From positions 47,368,001 to 47,432,000 of the forward strand of contig OZ231128.1 in the NCBI GenBank assembly GCA_965153355.1: 64,000 nucleotides of DNA, in the 5' to 3' direction. Under the pieces are notes generated by a model. The model was not told where the DNA came from. It did not search any database and saw only the letters and a program-made list of their open reading frames with translations. This DNA is from Flaccisagitta enflata (lineage: Eukaryota; Chaetognatha; Sagittoidea; Aphragmophora). Position 1 is the stretch's first letter, and every line of letters starts with the position of its first letter. Both the position numbers and the translations under genes were made by a program. Shown in pieces: positions 48,093-60,481 of the stretch.

Positions 48093-48943
48093 AAATATGA
48101 GTAAGTCAGAAACAGAAAAAGTAAACCCAGCAAGGCACTAGTCGCGTGCTCTAAGACACCAACTGCGGATGGACCGATCGACATACTTATCCGTTTAAAG
48201 TCTCGTTCGCGACAGAGTTTGAAGCAGTCAGAGAGTCAGAAACTAACGGAGAAGGAGAGAGTGCTAGAGAAATAGAAAAGAGAAATCGAAAAGAGAAAGT
48301 AAAAAAAAACTGATATTGTAAGAATGAGCAATTACAGCATTTAAGCATTAGACAGTGCCGCCACAAGAAATGTGCAAACAAGGACAGATCAAGACAAAAA
48401 TATCAGGATAACAACATGCCATGACGCTGCACAGCAGCTGCACTACAGCTATAGCTTTTGTATAACATAATCATGACGCAAGAGACACATGTTATCAAAT
48501 GCTTAAACCTCATCGCTCACACATTCATTTCAGGCACGATATTGTTGAATAAAACAGAGCCATGTCCAAGTGCATCGTTCAAGAGAGTGTTGCAACTAAA
48601 CATTATCTTTTTGAGCCATCAGAAATCCTCTTCCTGATCCTGTGTTCCATTCAATATCAAATCCACGTTTCTCTCTTAAGCCACGTGAACCCGGCGCATG
48701 AGTTATGACATTAACTTGGACAAAAAATAAAAAAAGCTCGTAAACTTTTAGAGTCTTTGGGCAAAAGCCACATGAGGATTGACAAAACAAATGCGTATTG
48801 GCATAATATGTAACAACTGTCCCACAATTACTAATGAATGATATTGAAACGCTTGAAGTGGGACCATGAAAACCACACTTCTTGCTGAATCAAATGGAGT
48901 GTTTTGTAACCTTTCAGCTGGTGCAATTTGAAATTTATTTATG

Positions 48944-49165
48944 TACATGTTTTTAGGTGCGCCATAGCACCTCTATTATCAGCTCCGTCTGTCCGTTGGT
49001 TGGTTGGTTGGTCGGTCGGTAACGCTCGAGTTGAAAATCTCAAAAAGAAGCAAAAATCACTTGAAATGATTCAGAAATATGCTAGGATGATTCCCAGATG
49101 CGCCATAGCACCTCTATAAGAGGTTCTGTCTGTCTGTCCATCCGTCGGTCACGCTCGAATGAACA
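48944..49165 (-). mobile_element. Two tandem family A (HINE-like) ends, left arm
   Basis: Both carry a GGTGC(G)-CCATA-GCACC-type hairpin (48,955 and 49,098) followed by CTCTAT and GTCCGTTGGTTGG or GTCTGTCTGTCCATCC arrays. They are about 145 bp apart. The mirror pair is at 60,482-60,702. Confidence 0.65.
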
Positions 49166-49254
49166 ATCGCTGAGAATGTTTGAAATCATTTGAAAATTCA
49201 TTTTGTTCATCACTGATGATACTCATTTCATTCACTAAAATAATCAGCTACGGT

Positions 49255-49510
49255 TAGGTCTGATCGAGCTGGTGATATGTCGGATAGGTGTGGGGATAGG
49301 TCTGATAGAGCTCAGGATAGGTCTGATAGAGCTCAGGATAGGTCTGATAGCGCTCAGGATAGGGTCTGATAGAGCTCGGGATGGGTCTGATAGAGGCTCG
49401 GGAAGGTCTGATAGAGCTCGGGATAGGTCTGATGGGCTCGGGATAGGTCTGATAGAGTCGGGATAGGCCTGATAGGTCGGGATAGATCTGATGGGGCTAG
49501 GGATAGGTCT
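49255..49510. repeat. ~21-bp minisatellite, left arm
   Basis: Units of GGTCTGATAGAGCTCGGGAT type, about 12 copies. The apparent Arg-Pro-Ile-Pro-Ser peptide repeats on the minus strand are a by-product. Confidence 0.9.
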
Positions 49511-49763
49511 AAGAATTAATAACGCCCGGCGCACCGTCTTGGCCCGTGTATCCGGCCTTGTTTGTTTGTTTGTTTCATTATCGATTAATGTGCAATAGGT
49601 GTTGTGTATCAGATGTCTCACAGAGTCTCTGTAGCATGGGATCGAGGACGCTTCCTTAAAACTTAGATGAGCATCTTCGCCTAAATATTGACTTAACTGA
49701 TTCCTTCTGGTAAAGTATAAGCCCAAAGGTTCTTTGTATAAGTGGACAGGAAAAATTAAATAC

Positions 49764-49925
49764 AGCTGAACCTCGCTCTAACGGACCCGCTTTTTACAAA
49801 TTTCCACCAATAATAAATACTGGTTTTTTGTTCCTTCAACCGTTTTTTTTAGTCGCGTGCACGCGACTCTATAACCCGCTCTGTCGGTCCGTCGGTCCGT
49901 CGGTCGGTCGGTCCGTAACACTTTG
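49764..49925 (-). mobile_element. pogo-like end beside a family A hairpin end, left arm
   Basis: ACAGCTGAACCTCGCTCTAA (49,764) resembles a pogo/Tigger TIR. At 49,851 begins AGTCGCGT-GC-ACGCGACT, CTATAACC and a GTCGGTCCGTCGGTCC array. The family A copy then passes into an AGTCATTTTA minisatellite instead of its usual middle. Confidence 0.5.
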
Positions 49926-49926
49926 C

Positions 49927-50640
49927 TTTTTCGTCGTTTTACGTCATTTTAGGAGTATTTTATGTCATTTTTGAGTCATTTTAAGTCATTCTAAGTCATT
50001 TCCAGTCATTTTCTGTTGATTTTAGTCAATTAAGTCATATTTGTCATTTTTGTCATTTTTTGTCATTTTTGTCATTTTATGTTATTATAAAGTCATTTTA
50101 AGTCATTCTTAGTCATTCTAAGTTATTTTAAGTCATTATAAGTCATTACAAGTCTTCTAAGTCATTATAAGTCATTCTAAGTCATTCTAAGTTACTTTTT
50201 GGCTTTTGTGGTTTTAAGTGACACTTTGCTTTTTTGCGTCGTTTTTGGTCTATTTGGGTCATCTGGAGTTATTTTGAGTCATTTTTTTGTTGTTTTTGGT
50301 CATTTTTGATTGCTTTTGGTCATTTTTGGTTGCTTTTGGTCATTTTTGGTTGCTTTTAGTCATTTTTTGTCATATTTGATCGTTTACTTCACTTTGTTCA
50401 TTTAAGTCATTTTAAGTCATTTTGAAACACATTTCAGGTCATTTTGGTCATATCTAACATGGTTTTTGGTATGTTTTGGTCTTTTATGTTTCTGGTTTTG
50501 GTTTTTGGTTTTTGTTTTTGTTTTTGGTTTTTCGGTTTTTCGGTTTTTTTTGGTTTTGGTTTTTGGTTTGGGTTTTTTTTGTTTTTTGTTTTTTGTTTTT
50601 TTTTTTTTTGCTTTTGTTTTTTTTTTGTAGTAGTAAGGAT
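49927..50640. repeat. AGTCATTTT-type minisatellite and TTTTGG tract, left arm
   Basis: Degenerate 10-12-bp units (AAGTCATTTT, TTGGTCATTTTTGG), then GGTTTTT-rich text and a T-rich run that corresponds to the A-rich tail of the LINE fragment. Frames here are artefacts. Confidence 0.9.
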
Positions 50641-50800
50641 TTATATTCATGAAATATAAAAACGACAAAGGCACAAAACCTCGCAGGTTACCAGGTTAAA
50701 AATATTGCAACAATGGCAAGAGATCGCCTGATACAGATCATCAGTTTATGCGCACTTTAAATAATAACAGCATTGTAATCATTGCAATAAATATAAAGCG

Positions 50801-51235
50801 TTATCGAGCGATAAGCGGCGGTGGATCAATCCACGATGGCTCATTACGAGCTGAGAAAATGCTAAAGGACCTGAGCAACGCAGCCTTAGAACCGTTCTTA
50901 ATCAATGAATTTGTGACTATTTTCGCATCACGACAGCATCTGTAAGCCAACGCTTTAAGACGCGCACGATTTTTGGCTGTCACCTGGCCACGGGCTGAAA
51001 CTTCCACCGAAAATGTAAAAACTTTAAAAGTAGTTGAAAGATCAGCAGAAAGAGGCGCATACTTTTCCTCTTTAAAAACGTGACTACGTTCTATGTTCTT
51101 ATCCCAGGGACACGTCAATTCAAAAATGATTGCCGTACGCGAAGTTTCATTGAGAATAAAAACATCAGGTCTCAAGGACGTGACCAAAACATGAGGGGGC
51201 ACTGTGCCTCCATGCGGTGCCGTGTAACCAGGCAT
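50801..51235 (-). CDS. Endonuclease-like C-terminal fragment of a retroelement, left arm
   Basis: 144 residues from the first ATG. The open frame extends upstream in phase to a stop near 51,330 and reads RPRLLEGFVLFSD before the ATG. Visible motifs are RPDVFILNETSRTAIIFELT then CPWDKNIE, and KEEKY. The PD...ELT spacing and the later K-x-x-KY resemble the restriction-like endonuclease (PD-D/E-x-K type) found after the reverse transcriptase in some invertebrate LINEs, by recollection of the family and without a search. The usual catalytic Lys after E-x is Thr here. No reverse transcriptase precedes it, so this is a 5'-truncated copy. Downstream lies a short 3' region ending in an A-rich tail. 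The twin is at 58,395. Confidence 0.6.
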   Translation of the reverse strand: MPGYTAPHGGTVPPHVLVTSLRPDVFILNETSRTAIIFELTCPWDKNIERSHVFKEEKYAPLSADLSTTFKVFTFSVEVSARGQVTAKNRARLKALAYRCCRDAKIVTNSLIKNGSKAALLRSFSIFSARNEPSWIDPPPLIAR

Positions 51236-51356
51236 GTCAGAGAAAAGTACAAAGCCTTCTAAAAGACGAGGGCGGATGATATCAATAAAAGACGATAAAA
51301 CTGAGTTATATGAAAACTGAGTTTTTTAGTCATTTAAGTTTTTGGTATGTTTTGGT

Positions 51357-52130
51357 CATTTATGTCATTTCAAGTCTGCTGGTCTCAGTTTGCTGGTTTA
51401 AGTCTGCTGGTTTAAGTCTGCTGGTTTAAGTCTGCTGGTTTAAGTCTGCTGGTTAAAGTCCTCTGATTTAGTCCTCTGGTTTAAGTCCGCTGGTTTAAGT
51501 TGGCTGGTTTAAGGCGGCTGGTTTAAGTTGGTTTAAGTTGGGTGATTTAGGTTGGCTGGTTTAAGTCGGCTGATTTAGGTTGGCTGGTTTAAGTCGGCTG
51601 ATTTGGGTCTGCTAGTTTGGGTCTGCTGGTTAAGTCAGCTGGTTTTGGTTAGCTGGTTTTAGTTGGCTGGTTTCAGTTGGCTGGTTTTAGTTGGCTGGTT
51701 TTAGTTGGCTGGTTTAAGTTGGCTGGTTTAAGTTGGCTGGTTTAAGTCTGCTGGTTTAAGTCTGCTGGTTTAAGTCTGCTGGTTTAAGTCTGCTGGTTTA
51801 AGTCTGCTGGTTTAAGTCTGCTGGTTTAAGTCTGCTGGTTTAAGTCTGCTGGTTTAAGTCTGCTGGTTTAAGTCTGGTTTGAGTCTGGTATGAGTCTGGT
51901 TTGAGTCTGGTTTAAGTGTGGTTTGAGTCTGGCTTGAGTCTGGTTTAAGTCTGGTTAAAGTCTGGTTCATGTCTGGTTCATGTCTGATTTATGTCTGGTT
52001 TAGGTCTGGTTTAGGTCTGGTTTGAGTCTGGTTTGAGTCTGGTTTGAGTCTGGTTTGAGTCTGGCTCGAGTCTGGTTTGGGTCTGGTTTGAGTCTGGTTT
52101 AAGTCTGGTTTAAGTCTGATTTTCGATAAA
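51357..52130. repeat. AAGTCTGCTGGTTT / GTCTGGTTTGA minisatellite, left arm
   Basis: 14-bp units shift to TTGGCTGGTTTAAG variants and then to 11-bp GTCTGGTTTGA units. It adjoins the LINE fragment. Confidence 0.95.
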
Positions 52131-52268
52131 AAGATACATTAAGGTGTCAGGTCATTTCAGTTATTTTTGTCCTGCACGCGACTTATAGGTGTTGACCATA
52201 ACAGAATTCAGCTTCTTACAGACAAAATAATTAAGTCTACCGAAATCCGTTACAGGCTTACAGCGTAC

Positions 52269-52398
52269 TAGGGTTGTGGAAGCGGTCAATTTTTTTGCTG
52301 CTTCCACCGCTTCCGCTTCCGCTTCCATTTTGTAGTACAAATACAAGTAGCTATCCCACCCACCAAAATGGAAGCGGTCAATCGCTTCCACACCCCTA
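52269..52398. mobile_element. 130-bp hAT-type MITE, left arm
   Basis: Terminal inverted repeats TAGGGTTGTGGAAGCGGTCA and (inverted) TAGGGGTGTGGAAGCGATTG, flanked by 8-bp CAGCGTAC and GAGCGTAC (7 of 8 identical). TAGGGGTGT ends and 8-bp duplications are typical of hAT. The interior is GCTTCC-rich. Confidence 0.8.
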
Positions 52399-52819
52399 GA
52401 GCGTACGTACTAAGTAGGGGAAAATCATTGTGAAAAGTGGGCTGAGTTACACAAACTGAATTCAAGGTATGGATCCACCGACCGACTCTCCGCTCGTCAA
52501 ACCATGGCACATCTGATATCCATTAAAACCGTTCTGCGTACGAGTCGACGAGGGAGCCCTCTTCTGAGTAGCACTCGAACAAATATCCGGCGATGGTAAA
52601 TCCCTCATCGTTAAACATTTCTGACAAGTTCCGATTTGCATGCGGGCAATCGATAGGCGAGATACTCGATAGTCGATACTTGATATCGCATTTTATAAAT
52701 AAACAACTAATGAGCTTTGACAATGAGTGTATATATTTCTAGAATGACGAGGGAAAAGAACTTGTGGTCGGATCTAAAGGCAAAGTGAATTGTAATTTTT
52801 ACAGTTTTTTTGGTGTTTT

Positions 52820-53280
52820 TTTTTCGGGGGGGGGGGGTAAGGGGGGGGGGGGTAAGTAAACTGGGTAGATGGGGTAGGGGAAATGGGAAATGGGAAGAGA
52901 AGGTGGAAATGGGAAATGGGAAATGGGAAGAGAAGGGGGAAATGGGAAATGTGTAGAGGAGGGGGAAATGGGTAGGGAAAAGGAAGGAGGGGAAGGGCGG
53001 AGGAGTAAGACGTAGCCCGTGCGTTCATAACAAGTTAACTGCCAGGCGCAGGGAGAGGAAGAGGCAGTCCATACGTCCATGAGAGGAAAACTGTCCGGGA
53101 GGAAATGGTAGCTAGTATGTTCATAGCAGGTAGAGTGTTAGGCAAACAGGGTGGATGAGGTTGCCCATACGTCCATAGGGGGGGGGGAAATTGTCAAGCG
53201 CATAGGGAGGAGGAGGTAGCTCGTGCGTTCATGGCAGGTAAACTATCGGGCGCATAGGGAGGAAGTTGTGGGCGGCGTGG
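52820..53280. repeat. G-runs, GGGAAATGGGAA repeats and ~55-bp degenerate repeats, left arm
   Basis: Poly-G (52,826-52,852), then GGGAAATGGGAAATGGG units to 52,975, then about five ~55-bp units with CATACGTCCAT/GTGCGTTCAT and GGCGCATAGGGAGG text to 53,270. Confidence 0.8.
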
Positions 53281-53346
53281 AAGGAGAGGACTAAACGTAA
53301 CAAGATACATTGTGGGAACTTTAACTTCTTTAAGATCGGACGCTAA

Positions 53347-53347
<1 letters not shown>

Positions 53348-53434
<87 letters not shown>

Positions 53435-53754
53435 TGAGGCAGATTAACTTGCGTTATATTCACTGTGACCCTTTAGGCTTTACAAGATAAAAGAGCAACT
53501 GCGGTCAAGATAAATGGAAACAGGAGGAAAGGAAGAAAAAGAAGCAAAGAAAGGTGGGCAGAAAGAAGAAAAAGAAGAAGAAGAAGAAGAAGAAGAAGAA
53601 GAAGAAGAAGAAGAAGAAGAAGAAGAAAGAAGGAAGTGGTCGCCCAAGGGCATTATGTGGTCAAGAAGAAGAAAGACTTGGCAGGATACAGTATCGTCGC
53701 GGACGGGTATGTTAGGGTGTACAGCCTCCTCCGACACCCACACACACACAAACA

Positions 53755-53836
<82 letters not shown>

Positions 53837-53921
53837 CCGCCACTAAACGGAAGAAGAAAAAGTAAAAGAAAAAGAAAAAGAAAAAGAAAAAGAAAAAGAA
53901 AAAGAAAAAGAAGAAGATGAA
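53348..53921. repeat. Microsatellite cluster (GA), (GAA), (CA), (GAAAAA), left arm
   Basis: GA 53,349-53,428, GAA 53,569-53,628, CA 53,741-53,834, GAAAAA 53,859-53,912. A family A-like start (ATACAGTATCGTCGCGGACG) sits at 53,685. Confidence 0.95.
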
Positions 53922-54419
53922 GACGTAAAGAAAGGAGCACAAGATCAAGAAAATGTAGAGGGAGAAGACGGGAAAGAGACAGGGAGGGAAAAAAGAATTA
54001 CTGCCTTCCCTCTTTGGCTTTGTTTGTATCAGATATTCAGATTGTGATCATTTTGGTGGGAAAGTGATTTTTTTCCCTTTTTGGGCACCCAAATCTTCGC
54101 ACCGCCGCATCAATCGGTGATCGCTTTAAGGAATTGCGCGAGGACTGTAACATGAATTAGGCTGTTACTATAGTCTTTTCTGTCTATCCATCTGTAACGT
54201 GGACCCCCCCTTTCTGTCCCGAAAGCTCCTGGTTCTTGCACCCCGTTTCCCCAGGACATTGCAATGATACTTGTTAGACGTTGTTACACAAGATGTATTT
54301 CTACACAATTCTTTGACATTATAATCCAACACTGCAAAATCCATACACCTCACTCCATACACAACACGTAGGTACTATCTTAGAAATAAAAAGGTTTCCA
54401 CATGTAACATTAGTTCATT

Positions 54420-55245
54420 TATTGGTGTAAAAATGAACATAAATCAATTGCGAATCCATGAATTTTGAATTTTAGCCTCCTTTGACTGAATCACTGCCAC
54501 CATTCATCAGTGAAGCAGTTTGCAGAGCTTCCCTAAGTACTCTGGAGTGATGGCGTTCCAGACCTTTACAGGGATTTTCTTGATTTTTTTTTTTTTTTTG
54601 CAACTTTTAAATTTATAGCTCCAAAGAGATTCAGCAAATCATAAAAAAATTGGTGACATAAATGTAGCCCTTCAAATTTGCAAGCAGTCTACACAAACCG
54701 CATCTGTCTAGCTCAATGCGTTTAGAAGTTATTTGAAAAAAAGTGATGTGTTATCATTTGAAGATTGTGTAGAAATGGCAAAAACAAAATTGAAACATTT
54801 CATTCAAAGTTGAATAACTTTTGAATGCATTAGGTTAGAAAGATATGGTTTGCGTTGATAACTTGCAAATTTAAAGTTATTCACTTTAGTGGGCTGTTTC
54901 CACCTTCTGCAATCTTCAAATGATGGCACATGCGAATAACTCTAGGCGCGTGAGCTGGACAGAAGCGGTTTTTGTGTAACCTTGCAAGTAGAGAATGTTC
55001 TACATTTATGTCACCAATTTTTTTATGATTTGTTGAATCTCTTTGGAGCTATAAATTTAAAAATTGCAAAAGAAAAGATCAAGAAAATCCCTAGAAAGGT
55101 CTGTAACGCCATCACTCCAGAGTACTAAGGGAAGCTCTGCAAACTGCTTCACTGATGAATGGTGGCAGTGATTCAGTCAAAGGAGGCTAAAATTCAAAAT
55201 TCATGGATTCGCAATTGATTTATGTTCATTTTTACACCAATAAAT
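54420..55245. mobile_element. Central foldback of the giant inverted duplication
   Basis: The arms 54,420-~54,690 and ~54,990-55,245 match at roughly 95% by eye. The inner part (54,690-54,970) matches at only about two thirds, with shared blocks such as ATCATTTGAAGATTG. A graded foldback like this looks like an older inverted-repeat transposon at the symmetry point. Its outer limits cannot be set because the flanks are also mirrored. Confidence 0.6.
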
Positions 55246-55745
55246 GAACTAATGTTACATGTGGAAACCTTTTTATTTCTAAGATAGTACCTACGTGTTG
55301 TGTATGGAGTGAGGTGTATGGATTTTGCAGTGTTGGATTATAATGTCAAAGAATTGTGTAGAAATACATCTTGTGTAACAACGTCTAACAAGTATCATTG
55401 CAATGTCCTGGGGAAACGGGGTGCAAGAACCAGGAGCTTTCGGGACAGAAAGGGGGGGTCCACGTTACAGATGGATAGACAGAAAAGACTATAGTAACAG
55501 CCTAATTCATGTTACAGTCCTCGCGCAAGTCCTTAAAGCGATCACCGATTGATGCGGCGGTGCGAAGATTTGGGTGCCCAAAAAGGGAAAAAAATCACTT
55601 TCCCACCAAAATGATCACAATCTGAATATCTGATACAAACAAAGCCAAAGAGGGAAGGCAGTAATTCTTTTTTCCCTCCCTTTCTCTTTCCCGTCTTCTC
55701 CCTCTACATTTTCTTGATCTTGTGCTCCTTTCTTTACGTCTTCAT

Positions 55746-56315
<570 letters not shown>

Positions 56316-56394
56316 CTTTAGCGTCCGATCTTAAAGAAGTTAAAGTTCCCACAATGTATCTTGTTACGTTTAGTCCTCTCCTTCCACGCCGCCC

Positions 56395-56820
56395 ACAACT
56401 TCCTCCCTATGCGCCCGATAGTTTACCTGCCATGAACGCACGAGCTACCTCCTCCTCCCTATGCGCTTGACAATTTCCCCCCCCCCTATGGACGTATGGG
56501 CAACCTCATCCACCCTGTTTGCCTAACACTCTACCTGCTATGAACATACTAGCTACCATTTCCTCCCGGACAGTTTTCCTCTCATGGACGTATGGACTGC
56601 CTCTTCCTCTCCCTGCGCCTGGCAGTTAACTTGTTATGAACGCACGGGCTACGTCTTACTCCTCCGCCCTTCCCCTCCTTCCTTTTCCCTACCCATTTCC
56701 CCCTCCTCTACACATTTCCCATTTCCCCCTTCTCTTCCCATTTCCCATTTCCCCCTTCTCTTCCCAGTTCCCATTTCCCTACCCCATCTACCCAGTTTGC
56801 TTACCCCCCCCCCCCGAAAA
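56395..56820. repeat. ~55-bp repeats and CCCATTTCCC repeats, right arm
   Basis: Mirror of 52,820-53,280, with copy-number differences in the CCCATTTCCC part and in the poly-C run. Confidence 0.8.
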
Positions 56821-57242
56821 AAAAACACCAAAAAAACTGTAAAAATTACAATTCACTTTGCCTTTAGATCCGACCACAAGTTCTTTTCCCTCGTCATTCT
56901 AGAAATATATACACTCATTGTCAAAGCTCATTAGTTGTTTATTTATAAAATGCGATATCAAGTATCGACTATCGAGTATCTCGCCTATCGATTGCCCGCA
57001 TGCAAATCGGAACTTGTCAGAAATGTTTAACGATGAGGGATTTACCATCGCCGGATATTTGTTCGAGTGCTACTCAGAAGAGGGCTCCCTCGTCGACTCG
57101 TACGCAGAACGGTTTTAATGGATATCAGATGTGCCATGGTTTGACGAGCGGAGAGTCGGTCGGTGGATCCATACCTTGAATTCAGTTTGTGTAACTCAGC
57201 CCACTTTTCACAATGATTTTCCCCTACTTAGTACGTACGCTC

Positions 57243-57369
57243 TAGGGGTGTGGAAGCGATTGATTCCAGTTTTGGTGGGTGGGATAGCTACTTGTATTTG
57301 TACTACAAAATGGAAGCGGAAGCGGAAGCGGTGGAAGCAGCAAAAAAATTGACCGCTTCCACAACCCTA
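57243..57369. mobile_element. hAT-type MITE, right arm
   Basis: Mirror of 52,269-52,398 with flanks GTACGCTC and GTACGCTG. A segment reads GATTGATTCCAGTTTTGG where the left arm has GACCGCTTCCATTTTGG. Confidence 0.8.
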
Positions 57370-57521
57370 GTACGCTGTAAGCCTGTAACGGATTTCGGTA
57401 GACTTAATTATTTTGTCTGTAAGAAGCTGAATTCTGTTATGGTCAACACCTATAAGTCGCGTGCAGGACAAAAATAACTGAAATGACCTGACACCTTAAT
57501 GTATCTTTTTATCGAAAATCA

Positions 57522-58262
57522 GACTTAAACCAGACTTAAACCAGACTCAAACCAGACCCAAACCAGACTCGAGCCAGACTCAAACCAGACTCAAACCAGA
57601 CTCAAACCAGACTCAAACCAGACCTAAACCAGACCTAAACCAGACATAAACCAGACTTGAACCAGACTTAAACCAGCAGACTTAAAACAGCAGACTTAAA
57701 CCAGCAGACTTAAACCAGCAGACTTTAACCAGCAGACATAAACAGCCAGACTTAAACCAGCAGACTTAAACCAGCAGACTTAAACCAGCAGACTTAAACC
57801 AGCAGACTTAAACCAGTAGACCAAAAAAACCAAAACCAGCAGACTTAACCAGCAGACTTAAACCAGCAGACTTAAACCAGCCAACTTAAACCAGCCAACT
57901 GAAACCAGCCAACTAAAACCAGCCAACTAAAACCAGCCAACTAAAACCAGCCAACTAAAACCAGCCAACTAAAACCAGCCAACTAAAACCAGCTGACTTA
58001 ACCAGCAGACCTAAACCAGCAGACCTAAATCAGCCGACATAAACCAGCCAACCCAAACATGTCAGATGACCAGCCATGACCTGAAACCCACCTTAAACCA
58101 ACTTAAACCAGCCGCCTTAAACCAGCCAACTTAAACCAGCGGACTTAAACCAGGGGACTTAAACCAGCAGACTTAAACCAGCAGACTTAAATCAGCAGAC
58201 TTAAAACAGCAGACTTAAACCAGCAGACTTAAACCAGCAGACTGAGACCAGCAGACTTGAAA
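57522..58262. repeat. CAGACTTAAACCAG-type minisatellite, right arm
   Basis: Mirror of 51,357-52,130. Unit order and number differ, including a CATGTCAGATGACCAGCC segment (58,057) that I do not see on the left. Confidence 0.95.
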
Positions 58263-58394
58263 TGACATAAATGACCAAAACATACCAAAAACTTAAATGA
58301 CTAAAAAACTCAGTTTTCATATAACTCAGTTTTATCGTCTTTTATTGATATCATCCGCCCTCGTCTTTTAGAAGGCTTTGTACTTTTCTCTGAC

Positions 58395-58829
58395 ATGCCT
58401 GGTTACACGGCACCGCATGGAGGCACAGTGCCCCCCCATGTTTTGGTCACGTCCTTGAGACCTGATGTTTTTATTCTCAATGAAACTTCGCGTACGGCAA
58501 TCATTTTTGAATTGACGTGTCCCTGGGATAAGAACATAGAACGTAGTCACGTTTTTAAAGAGGAAAAGTATGCACCTCTTTCTGCTGATCTTTCAACTAC
58601 TTTTAAAGTTTTTACATTTTCGGTGGAAGTTTCAGCCCGTGGCCAGGTGACAGCCAAAAATCGTGCGCGTCTTAAAGCGTTGGCTTACAGATGCTGTCGT
58701 GATGCGAAAATAGTCACAAATTCAGTGATTAAGAACGGTTCTAAGGCTGCGTTGCTCAGGTCCTTTAGCATTTTCTCAGCTCGTAATGAGCCATCGTGGA
58801 TTGATCCACCGCCGCTTATCGCTCGATAA
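58395..58829 (+). CDS. Endonuclease-like C-terminal fragment of a retroelement, right arm
   Basis: Twin of the frame at 50,801-51,235. It differs by one residue (NSVIK instead of NSLIK), so both copies have stayed open. The frame is open upstream to a stop near 58,299. GACCAAAACATACCAAAAA occurs before the fragment (58,273) and after its A-rich tail (59,147). This could be a 19-bp target duplication, though the surrounding AATGACC repeats make it uncertain. Function and reservations are as for the left copy. Confidence 0.6.
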   Translation: MPGYTAPHGGTVPPHVLVTSLRPDVFILNETSRTAIIFELTCPWDKNIERSHVFKEEKYAPLSADLSTTFKVFTFSVEVSARGQVTAKNRARLKALAYRCCRDAKIVTNSVIKNGSKAALLRSFSIFSARNEPSWIDPPPLIAR

Positions 58830-58989
58830 CGCTTTATATTTATTGCAATGATTACAATGCTGTTATTATTTAAAGTGCGCATAAACTGATGATCTGTATC
58901 AGGCGATCTCTTGCCATTGTTGCAATAATTTTAACCTGGTAACCTGCGAGGTTTTGTGCCTTTGTCGTTTTTATATTTCATGAATATAA

Positions 58990-59700
58990 ATCCTTACTAC
59001 TACAAAAAAAAAACAAAAGCAAAAAAAAAAAAAACAAAAAACAAAAAACAAAAAACCCAAAACCAAAAACCAAAACCAAAAACAAAAACCGAAAAACCAA
59101 AAAACAAAAAAACAAAAACCAAAAAACCAAAACCAGAAAACATAAAGACCAAAACATACCAAAAAACCATGTTGAATGACCAAAATGACCTGAAATGTTT
59201 CAGAAATGCACATTAATGACACAAATGACTTAAATGAACAAAGTGAAGTAAACGATCAAATATGACAAAAAATGACTAAAAGCAACCAAAAATGACCAAA
59301 AGCAACCAAAAATGACCAAAAACAATAAAAAATGACAAAAACAACAAAAAAATGACTCAAAATAACTCCAGATGACCCAAATAGACCAAAAACGACGCAT
59401 AAAAGCAAAGAGTCACTTAAAACCACAAAAGCAAAAAGTAACTTAAAATGACTTAGAATGACTTATAATGACTTAGAAAGAGCTTGTAATGACATAGAAT
59501 GACTCAAAATAACTTAGAATGACTAAGAATGACTTAAAATGACTTATAATAACATAAAATGACAAAAAATGACAAAAAATGACAAAAAATGACAAAATGA
59601 CTTAATTGACTAAAATCAACAGAAAATGACTGAAATGACTTAGAATGACTTAAAATGACTCAAAATGACATAAAATACCTAAAATGACATGCAAAACGAC
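58990..59700. repeat. A-rich LINE tail and AATGACTTAAA-type minisatellite, right arm
   Basis: Mirror of 49,927-50,640. The CCAAAAAC units are arranged differently from the left. Confidence 0.9.
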
Positions 59701-59711
59701 GAAAAAAAGCA

Positions 59712-59885
59712 AAGTGTTACAGACGGACCGACCGACCCGACCCACAGTGCGACGGACCGACAGAGCGGGTTATAGAGTCGCGTGCACGCGACTAAAAAAA
59801 ACGGTTGAAGGAACAAAAAACCAGTATTTATTATTGGTGGAAATTTGTAAAAAGCGGGTCCGTTAGAGCGAGGTTCAGCTGTATT
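59712..59885 (+). mobile_element. Family A hairpin end and pogo-like end, right arm
   Basis: Mirror of 49,764-49,925. The array here is GACCGACCGACCCGACCCAC, so it differs from the left arm, while the hairpin AGTCGCGTGCACGCGACT is identical. Confidence 0.5.
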
Positions 59886-60125
59886 TAATTTTTCCTGTCC
59901 ACTTATACAAAGAACCTTTGGGCTTATACTTTACCAGAAGGAATCAGTTAAGTCAATATTTAGGCGAAGATGCTCATCTAAGTTTTAAGGAAGCGTCCTC
60001 GATCCCATGCTACAGAGACTCTGTGAGACATCTGATACACAACACCTATTGCACATTAATCGATAATGAAACAAACAAACAAACAAGGCCGGATACACGG
60101 GCCAAGACGGTGCGCCGGGCGTTAT

Positions 60126-60388
60126 TAATTCTTAGACCTATCCCTAGCTCCATCAGACCTATCCGGAAATATCAGGCCTATCGACCTATCAGACCCTATC
60201 CCGAGCTCTGTCAGACCTATCCCGAGCTCTATCAGACCTTTCCCAAGCTCTATCAGACCTATCCCGAGCTCTATCAGACCTATCCTGAGCGCTATCAGAC
60301 CTATCCTGAGCTCTATCAGACCTATCCTGAGCTCTATCAGACCTATCCCCACACCTATCCGACATATCACCAGCTCGATCAGACCTAA
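60126..60388. repeat. ~21-bp minisatellite, right arm
   Basis: TATCAGACCTATCCCGAGCT units; mirror of 49,255-49,510 with rearranged units near 60,160-60,200. Confidence 0.9.
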
Positions 60389-60481
60389 CCGTAGCTGATT
60401 ATTTTAGTGAATGAAATGAGTATCATCAGTGATGAACAAAATGAATTTTCAAATGATTTCAAACATTCTCAGCGATTGTTC

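Noticed and set aside
49244-49726. 160-residue frame with RPIPS repeats, and its mirror at 59,918
   Set aside because: The repeats come from a 21-bp minisatellite, and the two arms disagree in frame-relevant indels within it. The N-terminal part has no recognisable domain.
54168-55494. Pair of identical 64-residue frames taken as duplicated genes
   Set aside because: Identity is explained by the inverted duplication. Length and composition give no coding support.
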